From positions 1 to 34,372 of the forward strand of contig JAQWJQ010000245.1 of NCBI GenBank assembly GCA_029248265.1: DNA of 34,372 bases. The letters are read 5' to 3'. The translations under genes were made by a program, and so were the position numbers. Of this stretch, positions 23,426-31,864 are shown piece after piece. The notes under the pieces were generated by a model. It was not told the origin of the DNA, made no database searches, and saw only the letters and a program-made list of their open reading frames with translations. Numbering within the stretch: the stretch's first letter is position 1; every line of letters starts with the position of its first letter. Source of the DNA: Planctomycetota bacterium (lineage in GTDB: Bacteria; Planctomycetota; UBA1135; GCA-002686595).

Positions 23426-24447
23426 ACGTCGAGGACCCCATGGACCGCGACCAGGAGGCCATCGACTCGATCTTTGGATCGGGTCCTGAGGAGGGGCGGA
23501 GTCCGTCGTCCCCAGGGTCGGAGGAACTCTCCGAGCTGAGGCAGTTGAAGGACCTCTGCGCGCTCGCGCTGCAGGCAGAGGTGCCCCGTGAGGCAGAGCT
23601 ACAGGCTCGACGGGTGGCCCAGCGAGTCCTCGCGCGGACGACCCGGGAGGACCTGGGCCGGCGGGGTGATCTTGGTGTCCTGCTGGAGTTCTTCGGGGAC
23701 CGCCTGCGGGACTCCATGCTGCTCAGGTTCGCCGTGGCCGCCTTGCTGGTTCAGCTCACCGTGGTCCCCCTCGTCGCCTGGCACTTGTGGATCGAGCCGG
23801 CCACGGGTGGGGTCCGTTTCGTGCTGGAGCCGGAGCCGGAGCCGTACCTCTACGAGGAGTTGCCTGCGGAGGAGGAACTGCTGGCCGTGGTCGGTGGTTC
23901 CGACTGGTGGGACCTCGACGGCGCCCAGAGCTGGCTTCAGGAGGAGGCGGACTTTGAGGGCGCGAGCGCGCGGTTGGCGCAGCTCCGAGGGCGCCTGGTC
24001 GGGGCGGAGGAGGTCCCCACCTCGAGGACTGGGTGGGCGCTGCATCAATGGGCGGGCCCTGAGGTGGCCGCCTCGCCGCTCGCTGGGGAACAGGAGCGCA
24101 GCGGAGCGGAGCCGTGGATCGCGTCCATCCTCCGGGCGGAACGCCTGCTGGACGAGGTGCCCCGTGGATCGTGGGCCGAGGTCGCTGAGGCTCTCAAGGT
24201 TGTGGGTGAGGTGCTCACCCTCTCCCAAGCCGCCGCTGACAGCGCTCCGCCTGGGCCCCTGACGGTGCTCGCCGCGCGGACCCTCCGCCGAGCCCTCAAC
24301 CTGGGCCTGGCGGCGCCGATCCCGGCGGTCGGGCTGAGCGTCCCCGGCCCTGCCGTCTGGTTGGGCCTGATCGGGCAAGAGGCTCAGCGGGCGGCGCCTG
24401 AGGACGAGTTCGTGAGGCGCTGGAATCGCGCCGTTCGAGAACTGTAG
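23422..24447 (+). CDS. Single-pass membrane protein, candidate anti-sigma factor
   Basis: 341 residues; the ATG overlaps the sigma-factor stop (ATGA). A soluble acidic/helical N-terminus (1-98) precedes one membrane segment (about 100-124, LLRFAVAALLVQLTVVPLVA), then a Glu/Pro-rich stretch and a mainly helical C-terminal domain of about 200 residues. Topology and gene order suit an anti-sigma factor with a cytoplasmic sigma-binding domain and an extracytoplasmic sensor. There is no zinc-binding HxxxCxxC motif of the ZAS class (only Cys46), so it would be a non-zinc type. I do not recognise a named family. The assignment rests on context. Confidence 0.6.
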   Translation: MNVEDPMDRDQEAIDSIFGSGPEEGRSPSSPGSEELSELRQLKDLCALALQAEVPREAELQARRVAQRVLARTTREDLGRRGDLGVLLEFFGDRLRDSMLLRFAVAALLVQLTVVPLVAWHLWIEPATGGVRFVLEPEPEPYLYEELPAEEELLAVVGGSDWWDLDGAQSWLQEEADFEGASARLAQLRGRLVGAEEVPTSRTGWALHQWAGPEVAASPLAGEQERSGAEPWIASILRAERLLDEVPRGSWAEVAEALKVVGEVLTLSQAAADSAPPGPLTVLAARTLRRALNLGLAAPIPAVGLSVPGPAVWLGLIGQEAQRAAPEDEFVRRWNRAVREL

Positions 24448-24478
24448 GCCCAGGGTGGATGCGAACTGGGCGCTCTGC

Positions 24479-24497
24479 GGGCGCCGACGCGGCGCCC
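24479..24497 (+). other. GC-rich hairpin before tolC
   Basis: Stem GGGCGCC/GGCGCCC of seven base pairs with a GACGC loop, lying between the sigma/anti-sigma genes and tolC. No T-run follows directly, so it is at best a weak terminator of the upstream operon; it may also be chance in GC-rich DNA. Confidence 0.3.
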
Positions 24498-24503
24498 AAG
24501 CCT

Positions 24504-24509
24504 TATCTT
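24504..24509 (+). promoter_or_regulatory. Possible leaderless -10 element of tolC
   Basis: TATCTT, the same hexamer as before purC, eight bases ahead of ATG 24518. No Shine-Dalgarno precedes the ATG pair at 24518/24521. Confidence 0.35.
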
Positions 24510-24517
24510 CTGCGCAG

Positions 24518-26125
24518 ATGATGCGCACGACCCAACGACGTCTCGGCCAGTGGGCCGCCATGCTGCTCGCGGCGACACCGGCGGTGTCCGCGCCCCAAGA
24601 GCCCCAGGCCGCGCCCGCTCCTGCCGCGCCCGCTCCTGCAGGGGAGGAAGGACCTGGCTCCGCCGACGGCGCCGCTCCTCGGAGGCTGTCGCTCGAGGAT
24701 GTGCTGGCCCTCGGGCTCTCCAATAACCTCGGGCTCGAACGTGCGGAGGTCGACGCGGAGGTCGCGCGCTTTGAGGCGCTCTCCACATGGGGCTCCTTTG
24801 ACTGGGTCTTCGATGCGAGCGGCCAGTTCTCGGACTCGGACTCTGTGGGTAGTAGCCAGCTGTTCGGCGGTGACGTGGTCTCGACACAGAACTCCCAGCT
24901 GGACGTCGACCTCACCCGACCGCTTGGGACGGGCGGGAGCTTCGGGTTCCACTTCGACTCAGGGCTGAACGTGACCGACAACTCCTTCGCGAATGCGCCG
25001 GAGCAGTACAGCAGCAACCTCAGCGTGAGCTTCGTTCAACCGTTGATGCGCGGGGCGGGCGAGGACTACGCGACCTCCAACCAGCGCGAGGCTGAGATTG
25101 TCGAGCGCCGCCGCCTTGAGGAGCGCCGGCAGGCCCGACAGCAGCTCATCCAAGACGTGGAGGTGGCGTACTGGGAGCTGGTCGCCGCGGGGCAGCAACT
25201 CCAGGTGGCCGAGGCCGCGCTCAAGCTCGGCGAAGAGCAGGTGGAGCGAGAGCAGGCCCGGCTCCGGGCTGGGGATGGCACGGAGGTTGATGTGCTCCAG
25301 GCCCAGACCGAGGTCGCGACCCGGACCGAAACCTTGCTGCAGAATCAGAACAACCTCGCTCAACGCGGTGACGACCTGAAGCGCCTCATTGTGCGCGATG
25401 AGACCTCGGAGCTCTGGGCTGAGCGTGTCGAGGCGACCACCCCGCTCCCCCAGGCCACGCCGGACAAGCTCGCCTTGCCGGACTGGCAGGACTCGTTCCA
25501 GGTGGCCCTCGGCAAGCGCCCCGACCTCCGCACGGCACGGTTGGATGTGGACACGGCGCGGGTGCGCCTGGTGCGAGCCCAGTCAGAGCGCCTGTACGGG
25601 CTGGACCTGCGCCTGGACGCCGCGTCCGGGTCGTTCGACGCGGACTTCTCCGACGCGCTGTCCGATGTCATGGACTTCTCTTACCCGCGATACGCCGCGC
25701 GCATTGACTACAACATGCCGCTGCAGAACCGCACGGCGTCCAATTCGGAGCGGGCGGCGCGGGAGCGAGTCCGCGGCAGCCAGGTCGCCCTCGAGGAGGC
25801 TGAGATCAACGCGCTGGCGGAGATCCGACGAGCGCTCCGCGATGTGCGGTATCGCGCGCAGGCGGTGCGGGCGTCCGAACAGAGCTTCGCCCTCGCCAAG
25901 CGGCAACTCGAGGCAGAGCAACAACGCTTCGAGGCCGACCTGACCACCACCTTCGAGGTGCTGCAGTTTCAGCAGACCCTGATCGAGGCCGCCTCCAATC
26001 GGAGCGCGGCGCGGGCCGAGTACGCCAAGAGCCTTGTGGCCTTGGAGCGGGCGAGCGGCACGCTCGGCGAGAACCAGGGCATGGGGCCAGGGGGGACCCC
26101 CTTCGATGCGCCGCAGCCCCGATAG
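24518..26125 (+). CDS. TolC-family outer membrane efflux protein
   Basis: 535 residues from ATG 24518. A signal peptide (about 1-27, hydrophobic core AAMLLAATPAVSA) and an Ala/Pro-rich linker precede two outer-membrane-efflux repeats. The N-terminal repeat begins LSLEDVLALGLSNNLGLERA, and long heptad-rich helices follow: QREAEIVERRRLEERRQARQ and beyond in the first half, then RPDLRTARLDVDTARVRLVR and ALEEAEINALAEIRRALRD in the second half. Short beta-rich parts carry many Ser/Asp/Asn. TolC proteins form the trimeric outer-membrane duct of efflux pumps and type I secretion. No inner-membrane pump or adaptor gene is nearby. An upstream in-frame start at 24455 lacks signal character. It overlaps the next gene by 20 bases. 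Confidence 0.9.
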   Translation: MMRTTQRRLGQWAAMLLAATPAVSAPQEPQAAPAPAAPAPAGEEGPGSADGAAPRRLSLEDVLALGLSNNLGLERAEVDAEVARFEALSTWGSFDWVFDASGQFSDSDSVGSSQLFGGDVVSTQNSQLDVDLTRPLGTGGSFGFHFDSGLNVTDNSFANAPEQYSSNLSVSFVQPLMRGAGEDYATSNQREAEIVERRRLEERRQARQQLIQDVEVAYWELVAAGQQLQVAEAALKLGEEQVEREQARLRAGDGTEVDVLQAQTEVATRTETLLQNQNNLAQRGDDLKRLIVRDETSELWAERVEATTPLPQATPDKLALPDWQDSFQVALGKRPDLRTARLDVDTARVRLVRAQSERLYGLDLRLDAASGSFDADFSDALSDVMDFSYPRYAARIDYNMPLQNRTASNSERAARERVRGSQVALEEAEINALAEIRRALRDVRYRAQAVRASEQSFALAKRQLEAEQQRFEADLTTTFEVLQFQQTLIEAASNRSAARAEYAKSLVALERASGTLGENQGMGPGGTPFDAPQPR

Positions 26126-27890
26126 GTCCGGCGTGGTGCCCCTGGCGGCCGACGGGCGCTCCGGGCGAGCCGCGTTGGTGGCGACGCTGCTGCTCCTTGG
26201 CGTCATTGCCTTCTTCGCGTGGCGCGGCTCAGAGCGCTCCGTCGAGGTGGGGGGCTGGACCTTGGAGGAGCAGTACGAGGCCGATGAGCGGATCGCCCCG
26301 CTCCTCGGTGGCTGCGCCTTCGGCGCGCCCTTTGAGGCGGACACCAGCAACCTGGCGGAGGTGCTCGCCACCAAGCTGGACGCCGGGACACAGCTGGAGC
26401 CCAAGCGGCGTGCGACGCAGGCCCTCGCGAAGCTCGGCGACGAGGCGGCCGAGCCCCTCATGCGGCTCTTTCAGTCGGCCTCCAAGGACCAGTGGCGCGG
26501 GGGTGTGGCGCGGAATGTGCTCACCGTGTGCGCCCTGGCGGAGGAGGGTTGGGGCGTGCCGATTGCGCTCGAGGGGCTCAGGAATCCCAGCGAGGCGCTG
26601 CGTGGGGATGCGGCGCTCGTCCTGCTGAACCACGCGTCCCCTGCGCTCTACGACCCGCTCCTGGAGTCCTTGGCTGGGTTCCGGCTGCAAGTCCACGTGG
26701 AGCGAGTGCTGGCGGGGATGGCCGCCTGTGACCTCGAGCGCTTCGCGGGGCAACTGCCTGCCTGGATCCAGGCCGCCGAGCGTGTGGGCGACTTCATCGA
26801 GTCCACGGTCATCGACGCAGCGGCGCCCCTGGTGGCCGGGGTGACCGACCCGTTGATCGCGCGCGACCTCTTTGATCTTGCGGGGTCCACCGACGGGCTC
26901 CTCTTGCGCCACAAGGCGTACCTGCTCGGCCCCGCGGCGCGCGCGGGCCTGGGGGATGCGCGCCAACAGCTGATGGACCTCCTCGCCCACGATCAACGGA
27001 TGCCGCGGCATCATGGTGCCGAGGCCCTGAGCCTCGCAGGGCTGGTGGATGACACCTACGTCCTGGCGGTGATGTCCGAGGACGCAGGCGAGCGGTCCCA
27101 GACCCTCGAGCGGATCCTCGAAGCAGACCAGGTGGCGGCGGGTCAGCGTTCCGAAGAGCAGCGTGCGGACGTGGTTCAGTGGGCCAGAGCCGCCCTCCTG
27201 GACGAGGAGGGGTTGGTGCGTCAGACCGCCTTGAAGGGCTTGTTGCGCCGCGGGGACGGCGAGGGGCGCGCGTTCTTGATGCTCCTCCTCAAGGGGAACG
27301 TGCCCGAGCGCGGGCTGGGCATGCAAGCCATGCGGGGGCAGCTGGACGAGTGGCCGGACATCGCCGCGCAGGCTCGAAACATCCTCGCGTCCGTGTACGA
27401 GGAGGAGCTGGCGGGAGCGCGTCGTGGAGACGTGCTTACCTCGGCGCTTCAGGCCATGGGCGCGGTACCGGGCGTGGAGAGCGGTGAATTCCTCCTGCGC
27501 GCCGGTGATCTCGTGGGCGAGATCCCGATCCGTGGCGTCTCAGGCTTTCGGTGGTGTGTTGGCCAGGCCTTCAACGCTGGACCCGCGGCCCGCGAGGCCC
27601 TGCGCGCGCGGCTGTCGGCGGAGCTGGACCCCACCAAGCGGCTCGACTTGATCTCCTTTGTCTGGCAGGACCTCGCGGAGGTCTCACTGGGCGCCTTGGT
27701 GCAGATCCTCGATGACCCGACGCGCTCTCCCTATGAGCGCCTGTACGCGGCGGACCGAGCCGTCCGGATGGGGCATGCGGAGCTGCTGGTCCCTACCATG
27801 AAGCGCGTCTATCGCTCGGAGTCCGACCGCGTCCTCAGGCGCGGGCTGCACTGCCTCCTCTGGGTCTGGTTCGGACCCCCGCTCGCGTAG
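26106..27890 (+). CDS. Membrane-anchored HEAT-repeat protein of unknown function
   Basis: 594 residues from ATG 26106, which overlaps the tolC end. One N-terminal membrane segment (about residues 19-38, ALVATLLLLGVIAFFAWRG) anchors a long all-helical domain. Repeated helical pairs with conserved Ala/Leu and Arg/Asp positions, such as RATQALAKLGDEAAEPLMRL and LRGDAALVLLNHASPALYDP, match HEAT/armadillo repeats, which act as protein-binding scaffolds. No catalytic motif is visible. Overlap with tolC suggests co-translation and perhaps a shared envelope job. It is probably on the periplasmic side, given the basic N-terminus and anchor, but this is inference. A GTG near 26133 is a possible alternative start. 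Confidence 0.75.
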   Translation: MRRSPDRSGVVPLAADGRSGRAALVATLLLLGVIAFFAWRGSERSVEVGGWTLEEQYEADERIAPLLGGCAFGAPFEADTSNLAEVLATKLDAGTQLEPKRRATQALAKLGDEAAEPLMRLFQSASKDQWRGGVARNVLTVCALAEEGWGVPIALEGLRNPSEALRGDAALVLLNHASPALYDPLLESLAGFRLQVHVERVLAGMAACDLERFAGQLPAWIQAAERVGDFIESTVIDAAAPLVAGVTDPLIARDLFDLAGSTDGLLLRHKAYLLGPAARAGLGDARQQLMDLLAHDQRMPRHHGAEALSLAGLVDDTYVLAVMSEDAGERSQTLERILEADQVAAGQRSEEQRADVVQWARAALLDEEGLVRQTALKGLLRRGDGEGRAFLMLLLKGNVPERGLGMQAMRGQLDEWPDIAAQARNILASVYEEELAGARRGDVLTSALQAMGAVPGVESGEFLLRAGDLVGEIPIRGVSGFRWCVGQAFNAGPAAREALRARLSAELDPTKRLDLISFVWQDLAEVSLGALVQILDDPTRSPYERLYAADRAVRMGHAELLVPTMKRVYRSESDRVLRRGLHCLLWVWFGPPLA

Positions 27891-27935
27891 CAGGGGGCGC
27901 CCGGGCCCATGCGTGGGTCTCGGGCCTCTCGACGT

Positions 27936-27941
27936 TAGACT
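27936..27941 (+). promoter_or_regulatory. Possible leaderless -10 element of the FG-GAP/UnbV gene
   Basis: TAGACT, seven bases before ATG 27949, no Shine-Dalgarno. A hairpin-like repeat just upstream (about 27900-27924, CCCA/TGGG and CCCG/CGGG arms) could weakly end the previous transcript. Confidence 0.4.
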
Positions 27942-27948
27942 GCAGGCA

Positions 27949-30900
27949 ATGTTGCCCCTCCGCTCCAGCGTGGCCTTGTTGGCGCTCGTCGCCGCACTGA
28001 CCTTCTCTTGCTCGGACGCCCCTGAGGGGGCCCCTGCTCGGCGTTTGCCCGGTGGGGAGGGCCGCGCCCCGGCCGCCCCGAGCCTGAGCGCCAGGTCCGC
28101 AGGGGGTGCCGGGGGTGAGCCTCAAGCGCAGGTGCTCCGACCGCAAGCGCCGGCCCGTCGGAGCGACTTTGACGAGATCGCCGCCGGAGTCGACCCCGCG
28201 TGGAGTGCGGATCCGTGGGCGGGGGAGTTCCTCGCGGCCTCGGCGGAGCAGCTGCTCCTCCAGGTGGCCCGTCACCTCGCCGGTGGCGGAGCGCCCGACG
28301 CGCTGAGGAACGTCGTGACCCGTGGCCTGAAGGGGGCGGTTCCGACGGAGTCAGGTGGCACCCAGGCGCTCGAAGGTGAAGACCTCCTGCGGTGGGTCCA
28401 ATCCAGGCTCGTGGTGGAGGGCCCCGCAAGCTCGCTGGTGGTGGAGGTCTCGGTCATGGAGGTTGAGGCCCCGGGCATGGGCCTCGCGGGGGAGGGCGAA
28501 GGCCGAACCCGGGTGCATATACGGACCGGCAGCGACCCCCAGGGCGCGGGGCTCCAGGTGGGCTCGCAGCGAGACCTCACGCTCAACGTGCGGTGGAGGC
28601 TGGGGCAGCGCGCCCGGATCTCGGCGCTGGAGGTAGTGCGCGCATCGGCCCACTCCGGGCCGCCTCCGTTCCGTGACGTCACCCGGGAGGTGCTGGGCGA
28701 GTCCGGTGGCGGCGCAGGGCTCCTGCTGTTGGGGGCGCTGGAGGCTGCGGGCCGGACCGACGCCCTCGCCCCCGTCGGTGATCTGCTCACCGCGATGCAC
28801 GGCGTGGCGGTGGGTGACCTCGATGGAGACGGCTGGGATGACCTGGTGGTGGCGCGGGCCGCCGGGCAGCCCAACGAGGTCTGGATGAACACCGGCGGCG
28901 CCTTCACAGAAGAGGGCGGGCGCCGTGAGCTGGATTGGCTGGAGGGCTGCGGTGGTGTGCTGATCGCGGACCTTGACGGGGACGGCGCTCGCGATGTGGT
29001 GGTGGGGATGGGGCCGGACGTGGTCGTAGCCTGGAATGACGGGGCTGGGGCTTTCGCGACACGGACGGTGCTGCCCAGGGAAGGGGACGCGCGGGTCTAT
29101 TCCATCGCCGCGGCTGATGTGGATCTGGACGGCGACCTCGACCTCTACGACACCAGGTACTTCCGTGCTGACGAGGGCGGGGCGCAGGCCCCGACGCCCT
29201 ATCACGATGCGGTCAACGGCGCCCCAAACGTCTTCTGGCGGAACCTCGCGGTGCACCCAGACGGTGGCGCGAAGCGCAGGTTCAAGGCGGATAACGTGGG
29301 CGTGGGGCTCGACGCCCAGAACGACCGCTTCAGCATGGTGTCGGTCTTTGACGACTTCGACGGGGACGGAGACCTGGACCTGTACGTCGCCAACGACTTC
29401 GGCCGGAACAATCTCTACCTGGCTGCAGGCGGTGGCTTCGAGGCCGCACCGGACGGGCCCCTCACGGACAAGGCCGCGGGGATGGGGCTGAGCCTCGGAG
29501 ACGCGGACCTCGATGGGACGACGGATCTCATCGTCAGCAACATGTACTCCGCGGCGGGGGGGCGCGTGACCCGTGACCCACGCTTCTTGCGGGACGCGCA
29601 GCCAGCGCTCCGCGAGGAGTTCGTCCGCCACGCACGCGGCAACACGATCTTCCGCGGGCTGGGCGGCGGCCGCTTCGAGGACCTCACCGAGATGGCGGGG
29701 GTCGCACCGGGCGGTTGGGCGTGGGGCTCGAGGTTCGTGGATTGGAACCGCGATGGGCTCCCCGACCTCGTCGTCCCCAACGGGTTCCTGAGTGGGCGGA
29801 AGGGCCCCGACCTCCAGAGCTTCTTCTGGCGGCGCGTGGTGGGGGCGACGCCCTTGCCGGGGGGCGCGAGTCCGGCCCGCCTGGACGCCTACCTCGGCGC
29901 ATGGTCGGTGATCTCCCACCTGTCACAGTTCGGCCGGCAGGACTGGAACGCACGAGAGCGGACGTTCGCCTACCTCAACCGCGGCGGGCTCCGCTTCGAG
30001 GACGTGTCGATCTCGAGCGGGCTCGGCATCCCCGATGACGGGCGGTCCCTCGCGGTGGCGGACCTGGACCACGACGGCCGGCTCGACCTCGTCTTCCGGA
30101 ACCGAACGGCGCCCACCCTGCGCCTGTTCCAGGGCATCGAGCCCCTCGGGCGTTCGGTCGCGTTCAGGCTCGCCCAGGCAGGGCTCAACCGGGATGGGAT
30201 CGGCGCCCTTGTGACCCTGACCTACGCCGGGACCCCTCGGCGCAGCCGCATCCTCGCTGGCGATGGGTTCCTGGGCTCTTCACCGCCCGAGGCCTTCTAC
30301 GGCCTCGGTGATGGGACCTCCGGTGACCTCCCTGACCCCTCGGTCAGCGTCCGGTGGCCGGACGGGCAGGAGGAGGCCTTCCGGCTCCCGGAAGGGTCAA
30401 CGCTCTCGGGGGGCAGCTGGCTGCTCGAGCGGGGCACCGGGATCGCGCAGCTCCGCTTCTCCCAGGGGGCCCCGGCTCCGCCGCTCGAGGCGTCTGTCAA
30501 GGCGCCGCCCCCGGGCGGTGCGCCCGGAGCGCCGCGCGTGCGGGTCCCGTTGCACGCGGAGTTCCCCCTCGGCGGCTGGCGACTGCCCTCCTTTGGCGGG
30601 GCGCCCACCCGTGCGGATGAGCGGTGCGCGGCCAACGGGCTGCTCGTGGTGCTCTGGTCCAGCGACGTCCCAGCCTCGCTTGGGGCCTTGGCCCGTGTGC
30701 CGGAGCTGACCTTGCCTGTTCACGTCCTCGCCTTGGACAAGGTCAGGGCCAGCGATGCGGTGCGAGAGGCCTCGGCGGCGCTCGGGCTGCTCGAGCATGC
30801 GGGGCGGGCCGATACGGCCACGCGCCTGATCCTTGACCTCGTGCTGGGGCGCACGCTCGCTCCCTTCGAGAGCATGCCGCTTCCCTTGGGGCTCCTCCTC

Positions 30901-31134
30901 GATGAGGCGGGCGACCTCGCCTGTCTCTACGTGGGCGCGCTGCCGCCCGACGTGATCGAGGAGGATGCGGCTCGCCTGGCGGCGCGCGAGGATCTCCGTG
31001 CGACCACCTGCCTGACCGGCGGGCAGTGGCTCCGTGGCGACCCTGTCCGTGGCTTGCGGACGCTGTATGACGGGCTCCGGGCGAGGGGCTTCAACGAATT
31101 CGTGGAGCACCTCGAGGCGTACGCGGGCCGATAG
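27949..31134 (+). CDS. Large lipoprotein with FG-GAP/VCBS repeats, UnbV/ASPIC domain and thioredoxin-like tail
   Basis: 1061 residues. The signal sequence ends in an imperfect lipobox (LTFSC, Cys near 21), so it is exported and probably lipid-anchored. Residues about 285-730 hold at least seven FG-GAP/VCBS units with calcium-loop patterns such as DLDGDGWDD, DLDGDGARD, DVDLDGDLD, DFDGDGDLD and DLDHDGRLD, giving a probable beta-propeller. An ASPIC/UnbV module follows (about 735-815: NRDGIGALVTL and SVRWPDGQEE). The last 165 residues (from LLVVLWSSDVPASLG near 898) look like a thioredoxin/peroxiredoxin fold without the CXXC pair. Such proteins are abundant in Planctomycetota and related phyla and are mostly uncharacterised; roles in adhesion or extracellular binding are guessed. 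The upstream GTG at 27913 is rejected because 27949 begins the signal sequence. Confidence 0.85.
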   Translation: MLPLRSSVALLALVAALTFSCSDAPEGAPARRLPGGEGRAPAAPSLSARSAGGAGGEPQAQVLRPQAPARRSDFDEIAAGVDPAWSADPWAGEFLAASAEQLLLQVARHLAGGGAPDALRNVVTRGLKGAVPTESGGTQALEGEDLLRWVQSRLVVEGPASSLVVEVSVMEVEAPGMGLAGEGEGRTRVHIRTGSDPQGAGLQVGSQRDLTLNVRWRLGQRARISALEVVRASAHSGPPPFRDVTREVLGESGGGAGLLLLGALEAAGRTDALAPVGDLLTAMHGVAVGDLDGDGWDDLVVARAAGQPNEVWMNTGGAFTEEGGRRELDWLEGCGGVLIADLDGDGARDVVVGMGPDVVVAWNDGAGAFATRTVLPREGDARVYSIAAADVDLDGDLDLYDTRYFRADEGGAQAPTPYHDAVNGAPNVFWRNLAVHPDGGAKRRFKADNVGVGLDAQNDRFSMVSVFDDFDGDGDLDLYVANDFGRNNLYLAAGGGFEAAPDGPLTDKAAGMGLSLGDADLDGTTDLIVSNMYSAAGGRVTRDPRFLRDAQPALREEFVRHARGNTIFRGLGGGRFEDLTEMAGVAPGGWAWGSRFVDWNRDGLPDLVVPNGFLSGRKGPDLQSFFWRRVVGATPLPGGASPARLDAYLGAWSVISHLSQFGRQDWNARERTFAYLNRGGLRFEDVSISSGLGIPDDGRSLAVADLDHDGRLDLVFRNRTAPTLRLFQGIEPLGRSVAFRLAQAGLNRDGIGALVTLTYAGTPRRSRILAGDGFLGSSPPEAFYGLGDGTSGDLPDPSVSVRWPDGQEEAFRLPEGSTLSGGSWLLERGTGIAQLRFSQGAPAPPLEASVKAPPPGGAPGAPRVRVPLHAEFPLGGWRLPSFGGAPTRADERCAANGLLVVLWSSDVPASLGALARVPELTLPVHVLALDKVRASDAVREASAALGLLEHAGRADTATRLILDLVLGRTLAPFESMPLPLGLLLDEAGDLACLYVGALPPDVIEEDAARLAAREDLRATTCLTGGQWLRGDPVRGLRTLYDGLRARGFNEFVEHLEAYAGR

Positions 31135-31171
31135 GGCGGCGCTCGCCAAGGTCCGTCTCTGCCAGCCGGGG

Positions 31172-31789
31172 TCAGGGGGCCTGGCTGTCTCGGAGCAACA
31201 CCCAGCCCTCGTCAGACAGGTCCACCGTGCGTAGACCGCTCCCGCCGCCGGACCACAGGCCACGGTTCGGGTGGCCGAACATGCGGCCATCCCGGGTGAG
31301 CGCGAAGGCGGCGTCTCCAGTGTCCGTGAAGCGGTCCGGCCAGGTGACCAGCGCGGGCCAGGACTCCAGGCCGTCCAGGACAAAGCCGGTGTCCACCCGG
31401 TAGCCGTGATGGAGGAACTGCCCCGTGTCCTCCGCGACGCGAGCGTCGGGGAAGCGGTGGGTCAGCGTCGGCGTCTCCGCGACGAGGCGGCTGAGGGCGC
31501 CTGGGCCCTCCGCGAGGGACATGGAGCTCGAGAGGTCACCCTTGAACGTCGCCGCGCCGAGCACGTCGAGGGTGATCCTCGCATCCGCGCGGTTCGCGTC
31601 CATGGCATGGGCGTGGAAGCGCGGGAGGGAGACCAGGACGACGAGCAGGGCGATGGTGGCAATCAGGAGCCCGGCGGGGACGCCGAGTGGCGCCTTGCGT
31701 CCTGAGGCGTCGGGCGCGCCAGCGCTGGGGGAGCGCAAGGCGTCGTCGGGTCCAGGGGCTGGTGTGGGTGGCACGGGGCGACTTTCCAA
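31172..31789 (-). CDS. Hypothetical membrane protein with possible pilin-like head
   Basis: 205 residues from a TTG with GGAGG four bases upstream; a GTG at 31774 is an alternative. A Pro/Ala-rich cytoplasmic N-terminus (about 1-37) is followed by one membrane segment (about 38-55, LLIATIALLVVLVSLP) and an extracytoplasmic domain. The C-terminal region (HHGYRVDTGF, then LESWPALVTWPD, then ALTRDGRMFG) has the shape of the GspG/pilin-like heads in many planctomycete secreted proteins, where a GYxF strand is followed by a Trp-Pro and a later DGxxY/F strand. It lacks the prepilin GF(T/S)LxE cleavage motif. No named family is recognised. It is convergent with the FG-GAP gene and divergent from the nucleotidyltransferase. 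Confidence 0.6.
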   Translation of the reverse strand: MESRPVPPTPAPGPDDALRSPSAGAPDASGRKAPLGVPAGLLIATIALLVVLVSLPRFHAHAMDANRADARITLDVLGAATFKGDLSSSMSLAEGPGALSRLVAETPTLTHRFPDARVAEDTGQFLHHGYRVDTGFVLDGLESWPALVTWPDRFTDTGDAAFALTRDGRMFGHPNRGLWSGGGSGLRTVDLSDEGWVLLRDSQAP

Positions 31790-31849
31790 GAATCCTCCAT
31801 GGAGAGCAGGTCCGCCGCTCCCATGAGCGAAGTGTGGGGAAGCAGGTCG

Positions 31850-31855
31850 TACGAT
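31850..31855 (+). promoter_or_regulatory. Possible -10 element before the CCA/poly(A) polymerase gene
   Basis: TACGAT, nine bases before ATG 31865. It fits the TANNNT pattern but with slightly long spacing; weak. Confidence 0.25.
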
Positions 31856-31864
31856 TCAACGACG

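Noticed and set aside
31161-31185. Hairpin between the convergent FG-GAP and 205-residue genes as a bidirectional terminator
   Set aside because: The arms GCCAG and CTGGC pair for only five bases around a 15-base loop with no T-run, and the right arm lies inside the minus-strand gene.
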